Shown: positions 34,127 to 43,048 of the stretch, piece by piece
Layout: each line of letters starts with the position of its first letter
How positions within the stretch are numbered: the first letter of the stretch is position 1
NCBI RefSeq assembly: GCF_023278365.1
Contig: NZ_CP075338.1
Coordinates: 2,046,001 to 2,110,000 of the forward strand
Reading direction: 5' to 3'
Source of the DNA: Epilithonimonas zeae
Lineage (GTDB): Bacteria > Bacteroidota > Bacteroidia > Flavobacteriales > Weeksellaceae
Length of the DNA: 64,000 nucleotides
Notes under the pieces: generated by a model
Told to the model about the DNA's origin: nothing
Seen by the model: only the letters and a program-made list of their open reading frames with translations
Databases searched by the model: none
Program-made: the position numbers and the translations under genes

Positions 34127-35703
34127 TAGTTGTATTTCGCAGAAAGTTCTGTTGCAACTTGCTTCAAAACTCCAGTTAATTGATCATCAATTTTACCGGC
34201 TTTAAGAGCTGCCATCACTTCCGGATGTTTGTTTTTCAAGAAATCCACATATTCTATCTGGAATTCTTTTACCTTTCTGATTGGGATATTTCTCAATAGA
34301 TTCTCAGTTCCTGCATAAATCATAGCTACCTGATTTTCTACCGGAAGCGGAGAGTTAACTGGCTGCTTCAAAAGCTCCACGTTTCTTTCTCCTTTAGAGA
34401 TTACCGCCAATGTAGCAGCATCTAAGTCAGAACCGAATTTAGCAAACGCTTCCAATTCTTTATATTGAGCCTGGTCTAATTTCAAAGTACCAGAAACTTT
34501 TTTCATTGATTTGATCTGAGCATTACCTCCAACTCTGGATACAGAGATACCAACGTTGATTGCCGGACGAACCCCTGAGTTAAACAAATCTGTTTCCAAG
34601 AAAATCTGTCCGTCTGTAATAGAGATTACGTTTGTCGGGATATATGCAGAAACGTCACCAGCCTGAGTTTCGATGATTGGAAGAGCTGTTAATGAACCAC
34701 CACCTTTTACGATTGGCTTCAAAGATTCTGGCAAATCGTTCATTTGTTTTGCGATAGAATCATCAGCAATAACTTTTGCTGCTCTTTCCAACAATCTTGA
34801 GTGTAGATAGAAAACGTCTCCTGGGTAAGCCTCACGTCCCGGTGGTCTTCTCAATAGAAGAGAAAGCTCACGGTACGCCACCGCTTGTTTAGATAAGTCA
34901 TCATAAACAATCAAAGCAGCACGACCAGTGTCTCTGAAGTATTCTCCAATAGAAGCACCTGCCATTGCAGAGTAAACCTGCATTGGAACTGGGTCAGAAG
35001 CGTTAGCTGCAACGATAACTGTATAAGCTAAAGCACCTTTATCTTCTAAAGTTTTAACGATTTGAGCTACAGTTGAAGCTTTTTGTCCAATTGCAACATA
35101 TATACAATATACTGGCTGACCAGCATCATAAAATTCTTTTTGATTGATAATGGTATCGATAGCAACCACTGTTTTACCAGTTTGTCTGTCACCAATAATC
35201 AACTCTCTTTGTCCTCTTCCTACCGGAATCATAGAGTCGATAGCAACGATACCAGTCTGAAGTGGCTCGGTTACCGGCTGACGGAAGATAACTCCCGGCG
35301 CTTTTCTTTCCAAAGGCATCTCGTAAAGTTCACCTTCAATAGGTCCTTTACCATCGATTGGATTTCCTAGAGTATCAACAACTCTACCAAGCATTCCTTC
35401 TCCAACTTTGATAGAAGAGATTCTGTTAGTTCTTTTTACAGTATCTCCTTCTTTTACCATTTTGGATTCACCAAGAAGCGCCACACCTACGTTGTCTTCT
35501 TCAAGGTTAAGAACGATACCTTCTACTCCAGCTTCGAATCTTACCAATTCTCCGTACTGCACATTTTCTAAACCGTAAACACGAGCGATACCATCACCGA
35601 TTGTAAGTACAGTTCCAACTTCTTCTACGTTAGATTGAGTATCGAAATTTGCTAATTGCTGCTTCAGTATCGCTGATACTTCTGCCGGATTTATTTCTGC
35701 CAT
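34126..35703 (-). CDS. atpA: F1Fo ATP synthase alpha subunit
   Basis: A 525-residue nucleotide-binding, non-catalytic subunit of F1. Seen: [15 protein letters not shown] (P-loop), [41 protein letters not shown] region (Walker B and the arginine finger region follows at [10 protein letters not shown]), and the helical C-terminus. Length is normal. It lies 17 bases downstream of atpH and 79 upstream of atpG. Confidence 0.97.
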   Translation of the reverse strand: MAEINPAEVSAILKQQLANFDTQSNVEEVGTVLTIGDGIARVYGLENVQYGELVRFEAGVEGIVLNLEEDNVGVALLGESKMVKEGDTVKRTNRISSIKVGEGMLGRVVDTLGNPIDGKGPIEGELYEMPLERKAPGVIFRQPVTEPLQTGIVAIDSMIPVGRGQRELIIGDRQTGKTVVAIDTIINQKEFYDAGQPVYCIYVAIGQKASTVAQIVKTLEDKGALAYTVIVAANASDPVPMQVYSAMAGASIGEYFRDTGRAALIVYDDLSKQAVAYRELSLLLRRPPGREAYPGDVFYLHSRLLERAAKVIADDSIAKQMNDLPESLKPIVKGGGSLTALPIIETQAGDVSAYIPTNVISITDGQIFLETDLFNSGVRPAINVGISVSRVGGNAQIKSMKKVSGTLKLDQAQYKELEAFAKFGSDLDAATLAVISKGERNVELLKQPVNSPLPVENQVAMIYAGTENLLRNIPIRKVKEFQIEYVDFLKNKHPEVMAALKAGKIDDQLTGVLKQVATELSAKYN

Positions 35704-35720
35704 TATATGGTTGTTTTTTC

Positions 35721-36257
35721 TTAATTAAGTTGAAATTCTTTTTTGATATTGTTCAGTTTGGTTTTAACTGAAGCATCGATTTGCTGGTCACCTACTCTCA
35801 GGATATAACCTCCTAAGATATCTGGTTTGATAATGGTTTCCAAATCATAGTTAGAAACATTTACCATATTAGAATCAGCAATTATTTTCTGAATATTTTG
35901 CTCTGACAATTTGCTAGCCGTAACCAAAGAGATACGTTGCGTTCCTTTGATATCTTCTACTTTATTGATGAATTCCTGAGCAATATTTTTAAGCTGAGAT
36001 TCTCTACCTTGTTTGATAACCAATCGGATGATGTTCTTCGAAACAGGAGAAAAATCTTTAAAAATTTCTAAAGCAATCGCTTCTTTCTTTCTTGCATCAA
36101 TGATAGGCGTGCTGAAGAATGTGTTCAATTCTTTGGACTGAGACATTATTTTCACAATATCCTTCATCTCTCCGAAAACAGATTCTGTATTACCAAATTC
36201 CTGTGTGAAATCCAGTAAACCTTGTGCGTATCTTTTAGCTACTTTAGATGTAAGCAT
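35721..36257 (-). CDS. atpH: F1Fo ATP synthase delta subunit
   Basis: A 178-residue peripheral-stalk subunit that joins F1 to the b subunits. The start [20 protein letters not shown] and the C-terminal [27 protein letters not shown] are typical delta/OSCP segments. Five bases separate it from atpF. Confidence 0.94.
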   Translation of the reverse strand: MLTSKVAKRYAQGLLDFTQEFGNTESVFGEMKDIVKIMSQSKELNTFFSTPIIDARKKEAIALEIFKDFSPVSKNIIRLVIKQGRESQLKNIAQEFINKVEDIKGTQRISLVTASKLSEQNIQKIIADSNMVNVSNYDLETIIKPDILGGYILRVGDQQIDASVKTKLNNIKKEFQLN

Positions 36258-36262
36258 CCTGA

Positions 36263-36760
36263 TTAGTTAAGGTTAGATTTGTTAAGAATATTTTCTACCA
36301 AAGCGTTGTGTGCGCCATCGTTGTTCAATTTCTCTCTAAGAATATTCTCAGCGATGTTCACAGACAAAGTACCGATTTGGTTTTTGATATCAGCCATAGC
36401 CGCATTCTTTTCCGTTTGGATAGATTGTCTAGCTGCTTCAATCATTTTTTCGCCTTCCACTTTAGCACTATCTTTAGCCTGATTTACGATTTTATCTTTC
36501 ATATCTCTAGCTTCTTTCAAGATACCATCTCTTTCAGCTCTAGCTTCACGAAGAATTCTTTCGTTATCTTCTTTCAACTGAGCCATTTCTTGTTTAGCCA
36601 ATTTAGCCTGGTTAAGCGCATCGATGATAGAAGTTTCTCTCTCGTCGATAGATTTTAGAATTGGTTTCCACGCAAATTTTCCTAATACAAAAAGTAATAC
36701 TAAGAAAATGATGGACTGAATGATAAATAATCCTGATGAAAACTGATGAAGTAATTCCAT
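36263..36760 (-). CDS. atpF: F1Fo ATP synthase b subunit
   Basis: A 165-residue subunit with a single N-terminal membrane helix (SSGLFIIQSIIFLVLLFVLGKFAW) followed by a long charged coiled-coil to about residue 140. This forms the stator that holds F1 against rotation. Only one b-type gene is present, so a homodimer is expected. Confidence 0.94.
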   Translation of the reverse strand: MELLHQFSSGLFIIQSIIFLVLLFVLGKFAWKPILKSIDERETSIIDALNQAKLAKQEMAQLKEDNERILREARAERDGILKEARDMKDKIVNQAKDSAKVEGEKMIEAARQSIQTEKNAAMADIKNQIGTLSVNIAENILREKLNNDGAHNALVENILNKSNLN

Positions 36761-36846
36761 TATATAGTGAGATTAATTTTTATAAATTTTTAAATTAAAC
36801 ATTGCTGCAGCCAACCGCTGCAACAATGTTTATGATTTTGTTTGGC

Positions 36847-37038
36847 TTATGATGCGAATAACGCAGCGAAAGCAACACCTTCTACCAATGCAGCAGCAAT
36901 AAGCATAGCAGTTTGGATTTTTCCAGATTGCTCTGGTTGTCTAGCGATTGCTTCAAGAGCAGCAGCACCAATTTTTCCAAGACCGATACCTACACCAATA
37001 ACGATAAGTCCGCTACCAATAATTTTAGGAATTTCCAT
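36847..37038 (-). CDS. atpE: F1Fo ATP synthase c subunit
   Basis: A 63-residue hairpin of two membrane helices, short for the family. Helix 1 is Gly-rich (GSGLIVIGVGIGLGKIG), the loop is ARQPEQ, and the ion-binding carboxylate is Glu in AALVEGVAFAAL. The residue after Glu is Gly, not Ser-Thr as in sodium-binding c rings, so protons are the likely ion. The gene lies between atpB and atpF. Confidence 0.95.
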   Translation of the reverse strand: MEIPKIIGSGLIVIGVGIGLGKIGAAALEAIARQPEQSGKIQTAMLIAAALVEGVAFAALFAS

Positions 37039-37074
37039 AATATATAATTTAAAAAATTGTTTTTATACTTTTAA

Positions 37075-38190
37075 TTAATGAGCATGTTCATGCTCGTGTT
37101 CTTCAACTGCCATACCGATAAACAAAGCTGAAAGCATTGTGAATACGTAAGCTTGAAGGAACGCTACTAATACTTCTAATAAATAAATTACGAATGTCAA
37201 GAACGGGAAAGCAACTCCTGCAATCCAATTTTCGAAAATGTAAATTGAACCAATCAAAGTCATTACAACGATGTGACCTGCTGTCATATTTGCAAAAAGA
37301 CGAATCATCAAAGCAAATGGTTTTGTCAATGTCCCCAAAATTTCTATTGGCATCATAATAAACTTCATAGGAACTGGAACACCCGGCATCCAAAAAATAT
37401 GTTTCCAATAATCTTTTGAACCAGAGAAAGTTGTAATCAAATAAGTTACAATTGCTAAACAAAATGTAATCGCAATATTACCCGTAACATTGATCCCAAA
37501 AGGCATCAAACCTAAAACATTCAAAAACAAGATAAAAAAGAATACAGTCAATAGATAACCCATAAATCTCTTATACTTATGTCCAATGTTTGGAATTGCA
37601 ATATCATCTCTTACAAAAATAACAAGTGGTTCAAGGAATTTTGCAGCACCAGAAGGAACAAGAGATTTTTTATAAGATCTTGCCATTCCTCCGAAAAGCA
37701 CAATCATAAAAATAGCAACTAAGAAGATAACCAAAACACTTTTCGTGATAGACAAATCTAAAACTCTCTTTTCAGTTGGGTGATGATCTTTATCTAATGT
37801 CAAAGTTCCTTTAGAATCTGTTCTGTAGATTTTTTCGTGGTTAAGTGTATAAAATTTACCATTACTTTCTACCGGAGAACCGTGGATAAACTCGTGCCCA
37901 TCTACGCCTTCCGTATTACTCATAAAGAAATGAAATCCTTCATCATAAATAATAACCGGCAAAGGAAAACCAATATGGTGACCACCTTTCACCATTAGGG
38001 CAACATCGTGAGCATCCAAAATGTGATGGTCTACGAACTCTTTAACTTCCTTTCTTCTCTCTTCTTTTCCAGAAAGTTCAGGAGTTTCAGTTACAGGCTT
38101 ACCGTGTTGGTTTTCAACATTTTCGTGCTGAGCAAAAGCAGTTGCAAACATTAATAAACTGTAAAATAAAATTGCCGTTTTCTTTAGCAT
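37075..38190 (-). CDS. atpB: F1Fo ATP synthase a subunit with long N-terminal extension
   Basis: A 371-residue membrane subunit, longer than the usual ~250-270 because about 120 extra residues precede the membrane part. These start with a signal-like sequence (MLKKTAILFYSLLMFATAFAQ) and include a His-rich region. The essential arginine is visible in FALMIRLFANMTAGH. The C-terminus ends in a His/Glu repeat (EEHEHEHAH). It forms the proton half-channels against the c ring. Confidence 0.95.
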   Translation of the reverse strand: MLKKTAILFYSLLMFATAFAQHENVENQHGKPVTETPELSGKEERRKEVKEFVDHHILDAHDVALMVKGGHHIGFPLPVIIYDEGFHFFMSNTEGVDGHEFIHGSPVESNGKFYTLNHEKIYRTDSKGTLTLDKDHHPTEKRVLDLSITKSVLVIFLVAIFMIVLFGGMARSYKKSLVPSGAAKFLEPLVIFVRDDIAIPNIGHKYKRFMGYLLTVFFFILFLNVLGLMPFGINVTGNIAITFCLAIVTYLITTFSGSKDYWKHIFWMPGVPVPMKFIMMPIEILGTLTKPFALMIRLFANMTAGHIVVMTLIGSIYIFENWIAGVAFPFLTFVIYLLEVLVAFLQAYVFTMLSALFIGMAVEEHEHEHAH

Positions 38191-38250
38191 CGGTAGATTT
38201 TTTTTTCGTTTTGCAAAAATAGACTATTTTTTCTCTTTAGAAGAATTAAT

Positions 38251-38622
38251 TTACTGTTTTTTGTCATAATTAATTAACTGAATTGCATAATATGTAAGCA
38301 ACGTTGTCAGAATGAAATATGGAATAATAAAATGGAATTTATAATTCGGAATTGCTTCGAAATGAAGCTTGTTTTTTACAAGGAACATCAGCCCAAATTT
38401 CATGACAATCAGTCCTATCATTGCAAATCCTAGGTATTGCGGAAGAATTTTGTTAATCAAAATAATCAAGGTTATCATCATCATAAAAATGATTGTAAGA
38501 AATAAATAAAACTTGATTATCGTGACTTCATCCAAATGAAATGCAAATTTCCAAATTGCGAAATGTATAATAAATGTGAGAAAAAATATCACACTGATAA
38601 TTAGATTACTTTTGTTTTGCAT
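38251..38622 (-). CDS. Small four-helix membrane protein of the atp operon, unknown
   Basis: A 123-residue protein with about four hydrophobic segments (e.g. LIISVIFFLTFIIHFAIW, IIFMMMITLIILI). It has no recognised motif. It overlaps the AtpZ-like gene upstream by 17 bases and leads to atpB, so it is part of the ATP synthase transcript and may assist assembly, by position only. Confidence 0.75.
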   Translation of the reverse strand: MQNKSNLIISVIFFLTFIIHFAIWKFAFHLDEVTIIKFYLFLTIIFMMMITLIILINKILPQYLGFAMIGLIVMKFGLMFLVKNKLHFEAIPNYKFHFIIPYFILTTLLTYYAIQLINYDKKQ

Positions 38623-38860
38623 TATCCTGTTCTTCTTTATTTAAAATTTCGAGTCTCTTCACAGTTGTGTATAATGAAAGGCAAAGTCCACTGAGACCAA
38701 TCACCAAAACCAAAACATTGGAACCGGTTTCAAAATACAAATCCAACTGATGTCCGCCCCAAAAAGAAATCCCAATAATAAAAAGCATCTGAAAAACGAC
38801 AGACGAATACTTTCCATATTTTCTAAGGGAATCGGAGGCGTTATTTTTTTTGTCTTCCAA
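38606..38860 (-). CDS. AtpZ/AtpI-like ATP synthase accessory protein
   Basis: An 84-residue protein with two membrane helices (VVFQMLFIIGISFWGGHQLD and LVLVIGLSGLCLSLYTTV), matching the AtpZ/AtpI family, whose members help c-ring assembly or magnesium/calcium supply. The conserved pattern is GxxxGxxLD at the first helix end (GGHQLDLYF). First gene of the operon; its -7 box lies at 38874-38881. Confidence 0.82.
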   Translation of the reverse strand: MEDKKNNASDSLRKYGKYSSVVFQMLFIIGISFWGGHQLDLYFETGSNVLVLVIGLSGLCLSLYTTVKRLEILNKEEQDNAKQK

Positions 38861-38873
38861 TTTTTGATTTTTG

Positions 38874-38881
38874 CAAAAGTA
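38874..38881 (-). promoter_or_regulatory. Putative -7 box of the atp operon
   Basis: The minus strand reads TACTTTTG, matching TAnnTTTG, 13 bases before the ATG at 38860. Confidence 0.5.
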
Positions 38882-39082
38882 AGGAAAATCTGCTTTGGAG
38901 TTTTGAACGCAAAGTGCGCAAAGTTTTTTTTATTTGATTCTATGTTTTTAAGCTCACAAAGACGCTTCGCTCAGCAAGGATATTCTTACATTTTGTCATT
39001 CTAAAAGAATCTAAACTTAACTGTCGAGATTCCTTTGGAAAGACAAAATTGTATTTATTTCAAATATTGTTTTACGTTGAAT

Positions 39083-39216
39083 CTGCAGCCCGACTAGAGC
39101 GTAAATCCTTTTTTGCAATTACTCAACTTCTATTGAATCTGAAATCTTTCTGCAAAAAAGATTGACTTCGTCGAACCTAAAGGTTTGGGAGCGGAAGGCG
39201 GATTAAGCTGCCCAAA
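39083..39216. repeat. Dispersed intergenic element, copy 2
   Basis: Begins ctgcagcccgactagagcgt and ends gagcggaaggcggattaagc followed by tgcccaaa. Compared with copy 1, both flanks match closely while the middle differs and is longer (it holds gacttcgtcgaacctaaagg before the right flank). Confidence 0.7.
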
Positions 39217-39291
39217 TAAAATAAACGATGACTGATAAGTGATGATTGATAATTCTAGAGTATGATTCTCTAACTTTCGTTTAAATTTTCT

Positions 39292-39299
39292 TATTTTTG
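39292..39299 (+). promoter_or_regulatory. Putative -7 box of ffh
   Basis: TATTTTTG matches TAnnTTTG, 25 bases before the ATG at 39325. Confidence 0.5.
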
Positions 39300-39324
39300 C
39301 AACCTTAAATATCTTATTAAAGTT

Positions 39325-40689
39325 ATGTTTAACAGTTTACAAGACAAGCTAGATAAAGCGCTTCATAATATTTCCGGACGTGGAAAAATCACGGAAATCA
39401 ACGTTGCAGAAACGGTAAAGGAAATCCGAAGAGCATTGGTGGATGCCGATGTAAATTATAAAGTTGCCAAAGACCTTACAAAAAGAGTTCAGGATAAAGC
39501 GATTGGTGAAAACGTTTTGACATCACTAACGCCGGGACAATTGATGACGAAAATTGTTCATGACGAATTGGTAGATCTGATGGGTGGTTCACAAGAGGGG
39601 ATCAACCTTTCCGGAAAACCTACTGTGATTTTGATTGCCGGTCTTCAAGGTTCTGGTAAAACGACTTTCTCAGGAAAATTAGCCAACTATCTGAAACAAA
39701 AAAGAAGTAAAAAACCACTTTTGGTAGCTTGTGATGTTTATAGACCTGCGGCGATCGACCAGTTGAAAGTTCTGGGAACTCAAATCAATATTGAAGTTTA
39801 TACTGAAATCGACAATAAAAATCCTGTAGCGATTGCTGAGAATGCGATTAATTATGCCAAGTCGAAAGGCTTTGACACGATTATCGTGGATACGGCTGGT
39901 CGTTTGGCGATTGATGAGCAAATGATGAATGAAATCAAGTCTGTTCATCAAACCATTAAACCGACCGAAACGCTTTTCGTTGTAGATTCGATGACAGGAC
40001 AGGATGCTGTGAATACGGCAAAAGCCTTCAATGACACTTTGAATTTTGACGGAGTTGTTCTTACCAAATTGGATGGTGATACCCGTGGTGGAGCTGCGTT
40101 AACAATCCGCTCTGTGGTTGAAAAACCAATCAAATTTATCTCTACCGGAGAAAAAATGGAAGCATTGGACCTTTTCTATCCGGAAAGGATGGCTGACAGA
40201 ATCCTTGGAATGGGAGACGTTGTTTCCTTGGTTGAAAGAGCTCAGGAACAATTTGATGAAGAGGAAGCTAAAAAACTTCATAAGAAAATAGCAAAGAATG
40301 AATTTGGTTTCGATGACTTCTTAAAGCAAATCAACCAAATCAAGAAAATGGGTAATATGAAGGATTTGATGGGTATGATTCCTGGTGTTGGAAAAGCGAT
40401 TAAAGATGTTGATATCAATGATGATGCATTCAAACACATTGAAGCGATTATCCACTCGATGACACCAGAAGAGAGAAGAAGACCTTCTATCATCAATGTT
40501 TCCAGAAAGCAAAGAATTGCTAAAGGTGCAGGAAGAAAATTGGAAGATGTCAATTCCTTGATGAAGCAATTTGACCAAATGGGTAAAATGATGAAGATGA
40601 TGCAAGGCCCTCAAGGTAAACAAATGATGCAGATGATGAGCAAAATGCCAAATATCCCTGGAATGGGTGGCGGTTTGTTTGGGAAGTAA
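39325..40689 (+). CDS. ffh: Signal recognition particle protein Ffh (SRP54)
   Basis: A 454-residue GTPase that binds signal sequences with 4.5S RNA and targets proteins to the membrane. Domains: N helical bundle (1-95); G domain with GLQGSGKTTFSGKLA (P-loop), DTAGRLAID and TKLDGD; and a methionine-rich M domain (residues ~325-454, FDQMGKMMKMMQGPQGKQMM). Length is normal. It faces the atp operon divergently. Confidence 0.97.
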   Translation: MFNSLQDKLDKALHNISGRGKITEINVAETVKEIRRALVDADVNYKVAKDLTKRVQDKAIGENVLTSLTPGQLMTKIVHDELVDLMGGSQEGINLSGKPTVILIAGLQGSGKTTFSGKLANYLKQKRSKKPLLVACDVYRPAAIDQLKVLGTQINIEVYTEIDNKNPVAIAENAINYAKSKGFDTIIVDTAGRLAIDEQMMNEIKSVHQTIKPTETLFVVDSMTGQDAVNTAKAFNDTLNFDGVVLTKLDGDTRGGAALTIRSVVEKPIKFISTGEKMEALDLFYPERMADRILGMGDVVSLVERAQEQFDEEEAKKLHKKIAKNEFGFDDFLKQINQIKKMGNMKDLMGMIPGVGKAIKDVDINDDAFKHIEAIIHSMTPEERRRPSIINVSRKQRIAKGAGRKLEDVNSLMKQFDQMGKMMKMMQGPQGKQMMQMMSKMPNIPGMGGGLFGK

Positions 40690-40711
40690 TAAGAAGAATT
40701 GTTATATAAAA

Positions 40712-40749
40712 CAAAAACTCCAAAGTATATCTACTTTGGAGTTTTTGTT
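40712..40749. terminator. Bidirectional terminator between ffh and the lipoprotein gene
   Basis: caaaaactccaaagta (40712-40727) and tactttggagtttttg (40732-40747) form a perfect 16-base stem. Confidence 0.85.
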
Positions 40750-40767
40750 TGTATAAAAAAAACATTC

Positions 40768-41259
40768 CTAATTATCATCTATTGACCCGACATAAAGAAG
40801 AGGTTTTTGATTTGGTCCTTCTAAAGAACAGTCAATTTTTCCATTTTTGGAAACTTCCATCTTAACAAGATTAATATCTTTTTGGTCATTCAGAAAGTAA
40901 TTTAATAAAATACTTCCGTTATCTTGATCTGTACGAGCAACTGTAAAATCTAAAGACGTTAGTTCTATTGATGATCTGTTACCCCTAGACTCTTTCTCGT
41001 TCAGCGGTAAATTTATTATAAATTTGTCATTAGTAACAGAAATACCAACATGTTCTAGAGATGAGGTAGGCACGTTAGAAGTTAAAATTCTTCCAGTACC
41101 AGCAGGTGTTGAAAAAGTTGTTCGCCCATCATATCCGCTTACTAAAAAATCAAATTTGTTGTTATAAACCTTTGTTTTTAGTTTTTCGTAAGATACTTGA
41201 TTAGAAGCACAAGATGCTAATACAAAAAGTATAAAATTTAATATTACTAGTTTTTTCAT
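40768..41259 (-). CDS. Lipoprotein of unknown function, 163 aa
   Basis: A lipoprotein by its signal MKKLVILNFILFVLASC followed by A; the lipidated Cys is residue 17. The rest has beta-rich sequence (KFDFLVSGYDGRTTFSTPAG; KFIINLPL; SIELTSLDFTVA) with no catalytic motif. I cannot place it in a known family. It lies between the ffh terminator and a separate terminator of the SusCD operon, so it is probably its own transcript. Confidence 0.75.
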   Translation of the reverse strand: MKKLVILNFILFVLASCASNQVSYEKLKTKVYNNKFDFLVSGYDGRTTFSTPAGTGRILTSNVPTSSLEHVGISVTNDKFIINLPLNEKESRGNRSSIELTSLDFTVARTDQDNGSILLNYFLNDQKDINLVKMEVSKNGKIDCSLEGPNQKPLLYVGSIDDN

Positions 41260-41280
41260 ATTAATATAAGTGTAAGGTTA

Positions 41281-41310
41281 AAAAAACCGCCTTGAAGGCG
41301 GTTTTAAAAA
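41281..41310 (-). terminator. Terminator of the SusC/SusD operon
   Basis: aaaaccgcc and ggcggtttt, in 41283-41305, form a GC-rich stem; the minus-strand 3' side ends in a T-run. Confidence 0.85.
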
Positions 41311-41312
41311 TT

Positions 41313-43031
41313 TTAGTTTACGTCCCAAAAAACTTTTGAGCTATATTTATCCCCACCATTAATTTTTGCAGCAGCAGCGGCAACATTAGCAGCGTTATTA
41401 TTTCTCTCATTTAATGGGTAAGGCATTCTTCTAACCAAGCCAAACTCTGCAGTTGGTGCATTATTTAGAACCGGATAATCTAATCTTCTCCAAAAATTCC
41501 AAGCTTCAATACCTCTGTTGTACATTGCTACCCAAGCTTCTTCACCTATTGATTTCTTCCAGTTTGAAGCATCATAAGGGTGAGCTGCTAAATATAGCGC
41601 AATTTCACCATCATTTACACCCCACTCATTCATCGAAGCAGTTACAGCACTAGTATAATAACTAGATGCAGATCCCCCAACAGCAAATCCTCTAGCAGCA
41701 GCTTCAGCCAACATAAATTTAACATCTACATCATTGAAGATAACTCCTGGAGCAGTAGATTCTTTAATTTTATCTGTTACTCTTGTAAAGTTACCATAAG
41801 TGTTTAGTGTACCATAAGTTCCTCCAACATAGTTTTCAGCGTTAATAACTTGTCCTACAGAAACACTTTTAGCGCCTGGAGCAGTAGCAATAGTAACAGA
41901 GTTAGTACCTACTACAGTAACTTTTCCAATATACGAATCATCAGCTAAACCACTACCGTTATCATTTATGAATATAGCTTGTCCGACAACCGGAATAGCA
42001 GCAGCTGGTATGTTTTCTTCAAATGTAATTGTTTGTAAACCCGCACCAGTAGTTTCTGATACTGTCCCTAAATTTCTATTTAAGTTTTCACCAAAATAAT
42101 AAATCCTACGAGGATCACTATTTGCCTTTAAGAAATTGACATATATATTGGAAGGTAAAAAATCATTTCTACCACTTGCAACCAAATTCTGATAAACCGG
42201 ATTTGAAAACTGTCCATTATCAAATAAAAATTGCAACGCATTACTACTTGTGATAACACCTCCAGCATATGCACTTTCAACTAAAACTTTGGCTTTTGAT
42301 GGATTAACATCGGCAAGATTCAGACCCATTTGAAGCTTAATAGTGTTAGCTACTTTTATCCAATTTTCCATATTGTAAGCACTTGGATAAAACTGATCTA
42401 CCTGCCCACCAGCTTCATTATAATAACTTGGCATATCTACACTTACAGAAGCAATAGCAGCATTGATTCTCGCTTCTAAATCTGCATAAATTGTAGCGGC
42501 ATCATCATACTTTGGTTGCAGATTCAAATCACCTGTTTGATACTTAAGAGCTTCGGAATAAGGAATATCACCATAAGTATCTACTAAATTGGCCCAAGCA
42601 AATACTGATAAAATCTCCATAATTGCAACTTTATTTGCTTTGATTTTTGCAACTTCAGCTGGAGAGTACGCAAGATCTTCAGTTTCGTTAGCAACATAAC
42701 CTTTAGCTCTGGATAATGGTCCAATTACCTCGCGGAACATGTTGTTGAAATGAAACTGATTTTGGTTTCTTTGGTCAAAATAATAGTTAGTTTCACCAGT
42801 ATATGTAGTTTCTGTCCATTGTTGAGTGAAAAAACGAGTGATATTCTCATTAACACTTGGAGAAACGTGCTGGTTTGCAAGATAATAAGAAGCTGTTGTA
42901 AGCACGTTAATAGATGGAACTATCACAGGGTTCTTAGGATCTACGTTTAGAATTGTCGTATCACTTTCGCACGAGGTTAAACCCACAAATGCAAGTGATG
43001 ATAAACTTAATATTTGAATTAATTTTTTCAT
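41313..43031 (-). CDS. SusD/RagB-family outer-membrane lipoprotein
   Basis: A SusD-type surface-exposed substrate-binding lipoprotein, about 572 residues from the ATG at 43031 (MKKLIQILSLSSLAFVGLTSC; lipidated Cys). An ATG at 43049 overlaps the susC stop and is the alternative start. SusD-typical helical region: QWTETTYTGETNYYFDQRNQ, EAWVAMYNRGIEAWNFWRRLD, and the C-terminal MPYPLNERNNNAANV. A region at about 330-410 rich in VTVVGTNSVTIATAPG adds beta sequence between helices. It forms the lid for the TonB-dependent channel next to it. The substrate cannot be deduced. Confidence 0.9.
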   Translation of the reverse strand: MKKLIQILSLSSLAFVGLTSCESDTTILNVDPKNPVIVPSINVLTTASYYLANQHVSPSVNENITRFFTQQWTETTYTGETNYYFDQRNQNQFHFNNMFREVIGPLSRAKGYVANETEDLAYSPAEVAKIKANKVAIMEILSVFAWANLVDTYGDIPYSEALKYQTGDLNLQPKYDDAATIYADLEARINAAIASVSVDMPSYYNEAGGQVDQFYPSAYNMENWIKVANTIKLQMGLNLADVNPSKAKVLVESAYAGGVITSSNALQFLFDNGQFSNPVYQNLVASGRNDFLPSNIYVNFLKANSDPRRIYYFGENLNRNLGTVSETTGAGLQTITFEENIPAAAIPVVGQAIFINDNGSGLADDSYIGKVTVVGTNSVTIATAPGAKSVSVGQVINAENYVGGTYGTLNTYGNFTRVTDKIKESTAPGVIFNDVDVKFMLAEAAARGFAVGGSASSYYTSAVTASMNEWGVNDGEIALYLAAHPYDASNWKKSIGEEAWVAMYNRGIEAWNFWRRLDYPVLNNAPTAEFGLVRRMPYPLNERNNNAANVAAAAAKINGGDKYSSKVFWDVN

Positions 43032-43048
43032 TTTTTTACTGTTTCGCA

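Larger units (their letters stand above)
38861..39324. other. Gene-free stretch of 464 bases between the divergent atp and ffh transcripts
   Basis: It contains the -7 box of the atp operon (38874-38881), repeat text (gcaaagtgcgcaaag; caaagacgcttcgctca), copy 2 of the dispersed element (39083-39216) and the -7 box of ffh (39292-39299). No convincing ORF. Confidence 0.6.

Noticed and set aside
36847-37038. Sodium-binding c subunit
   Set aside because: The residue after the ion-binding Glu is Gly; the Ser-Thr pair of sodium-type rings is missing.
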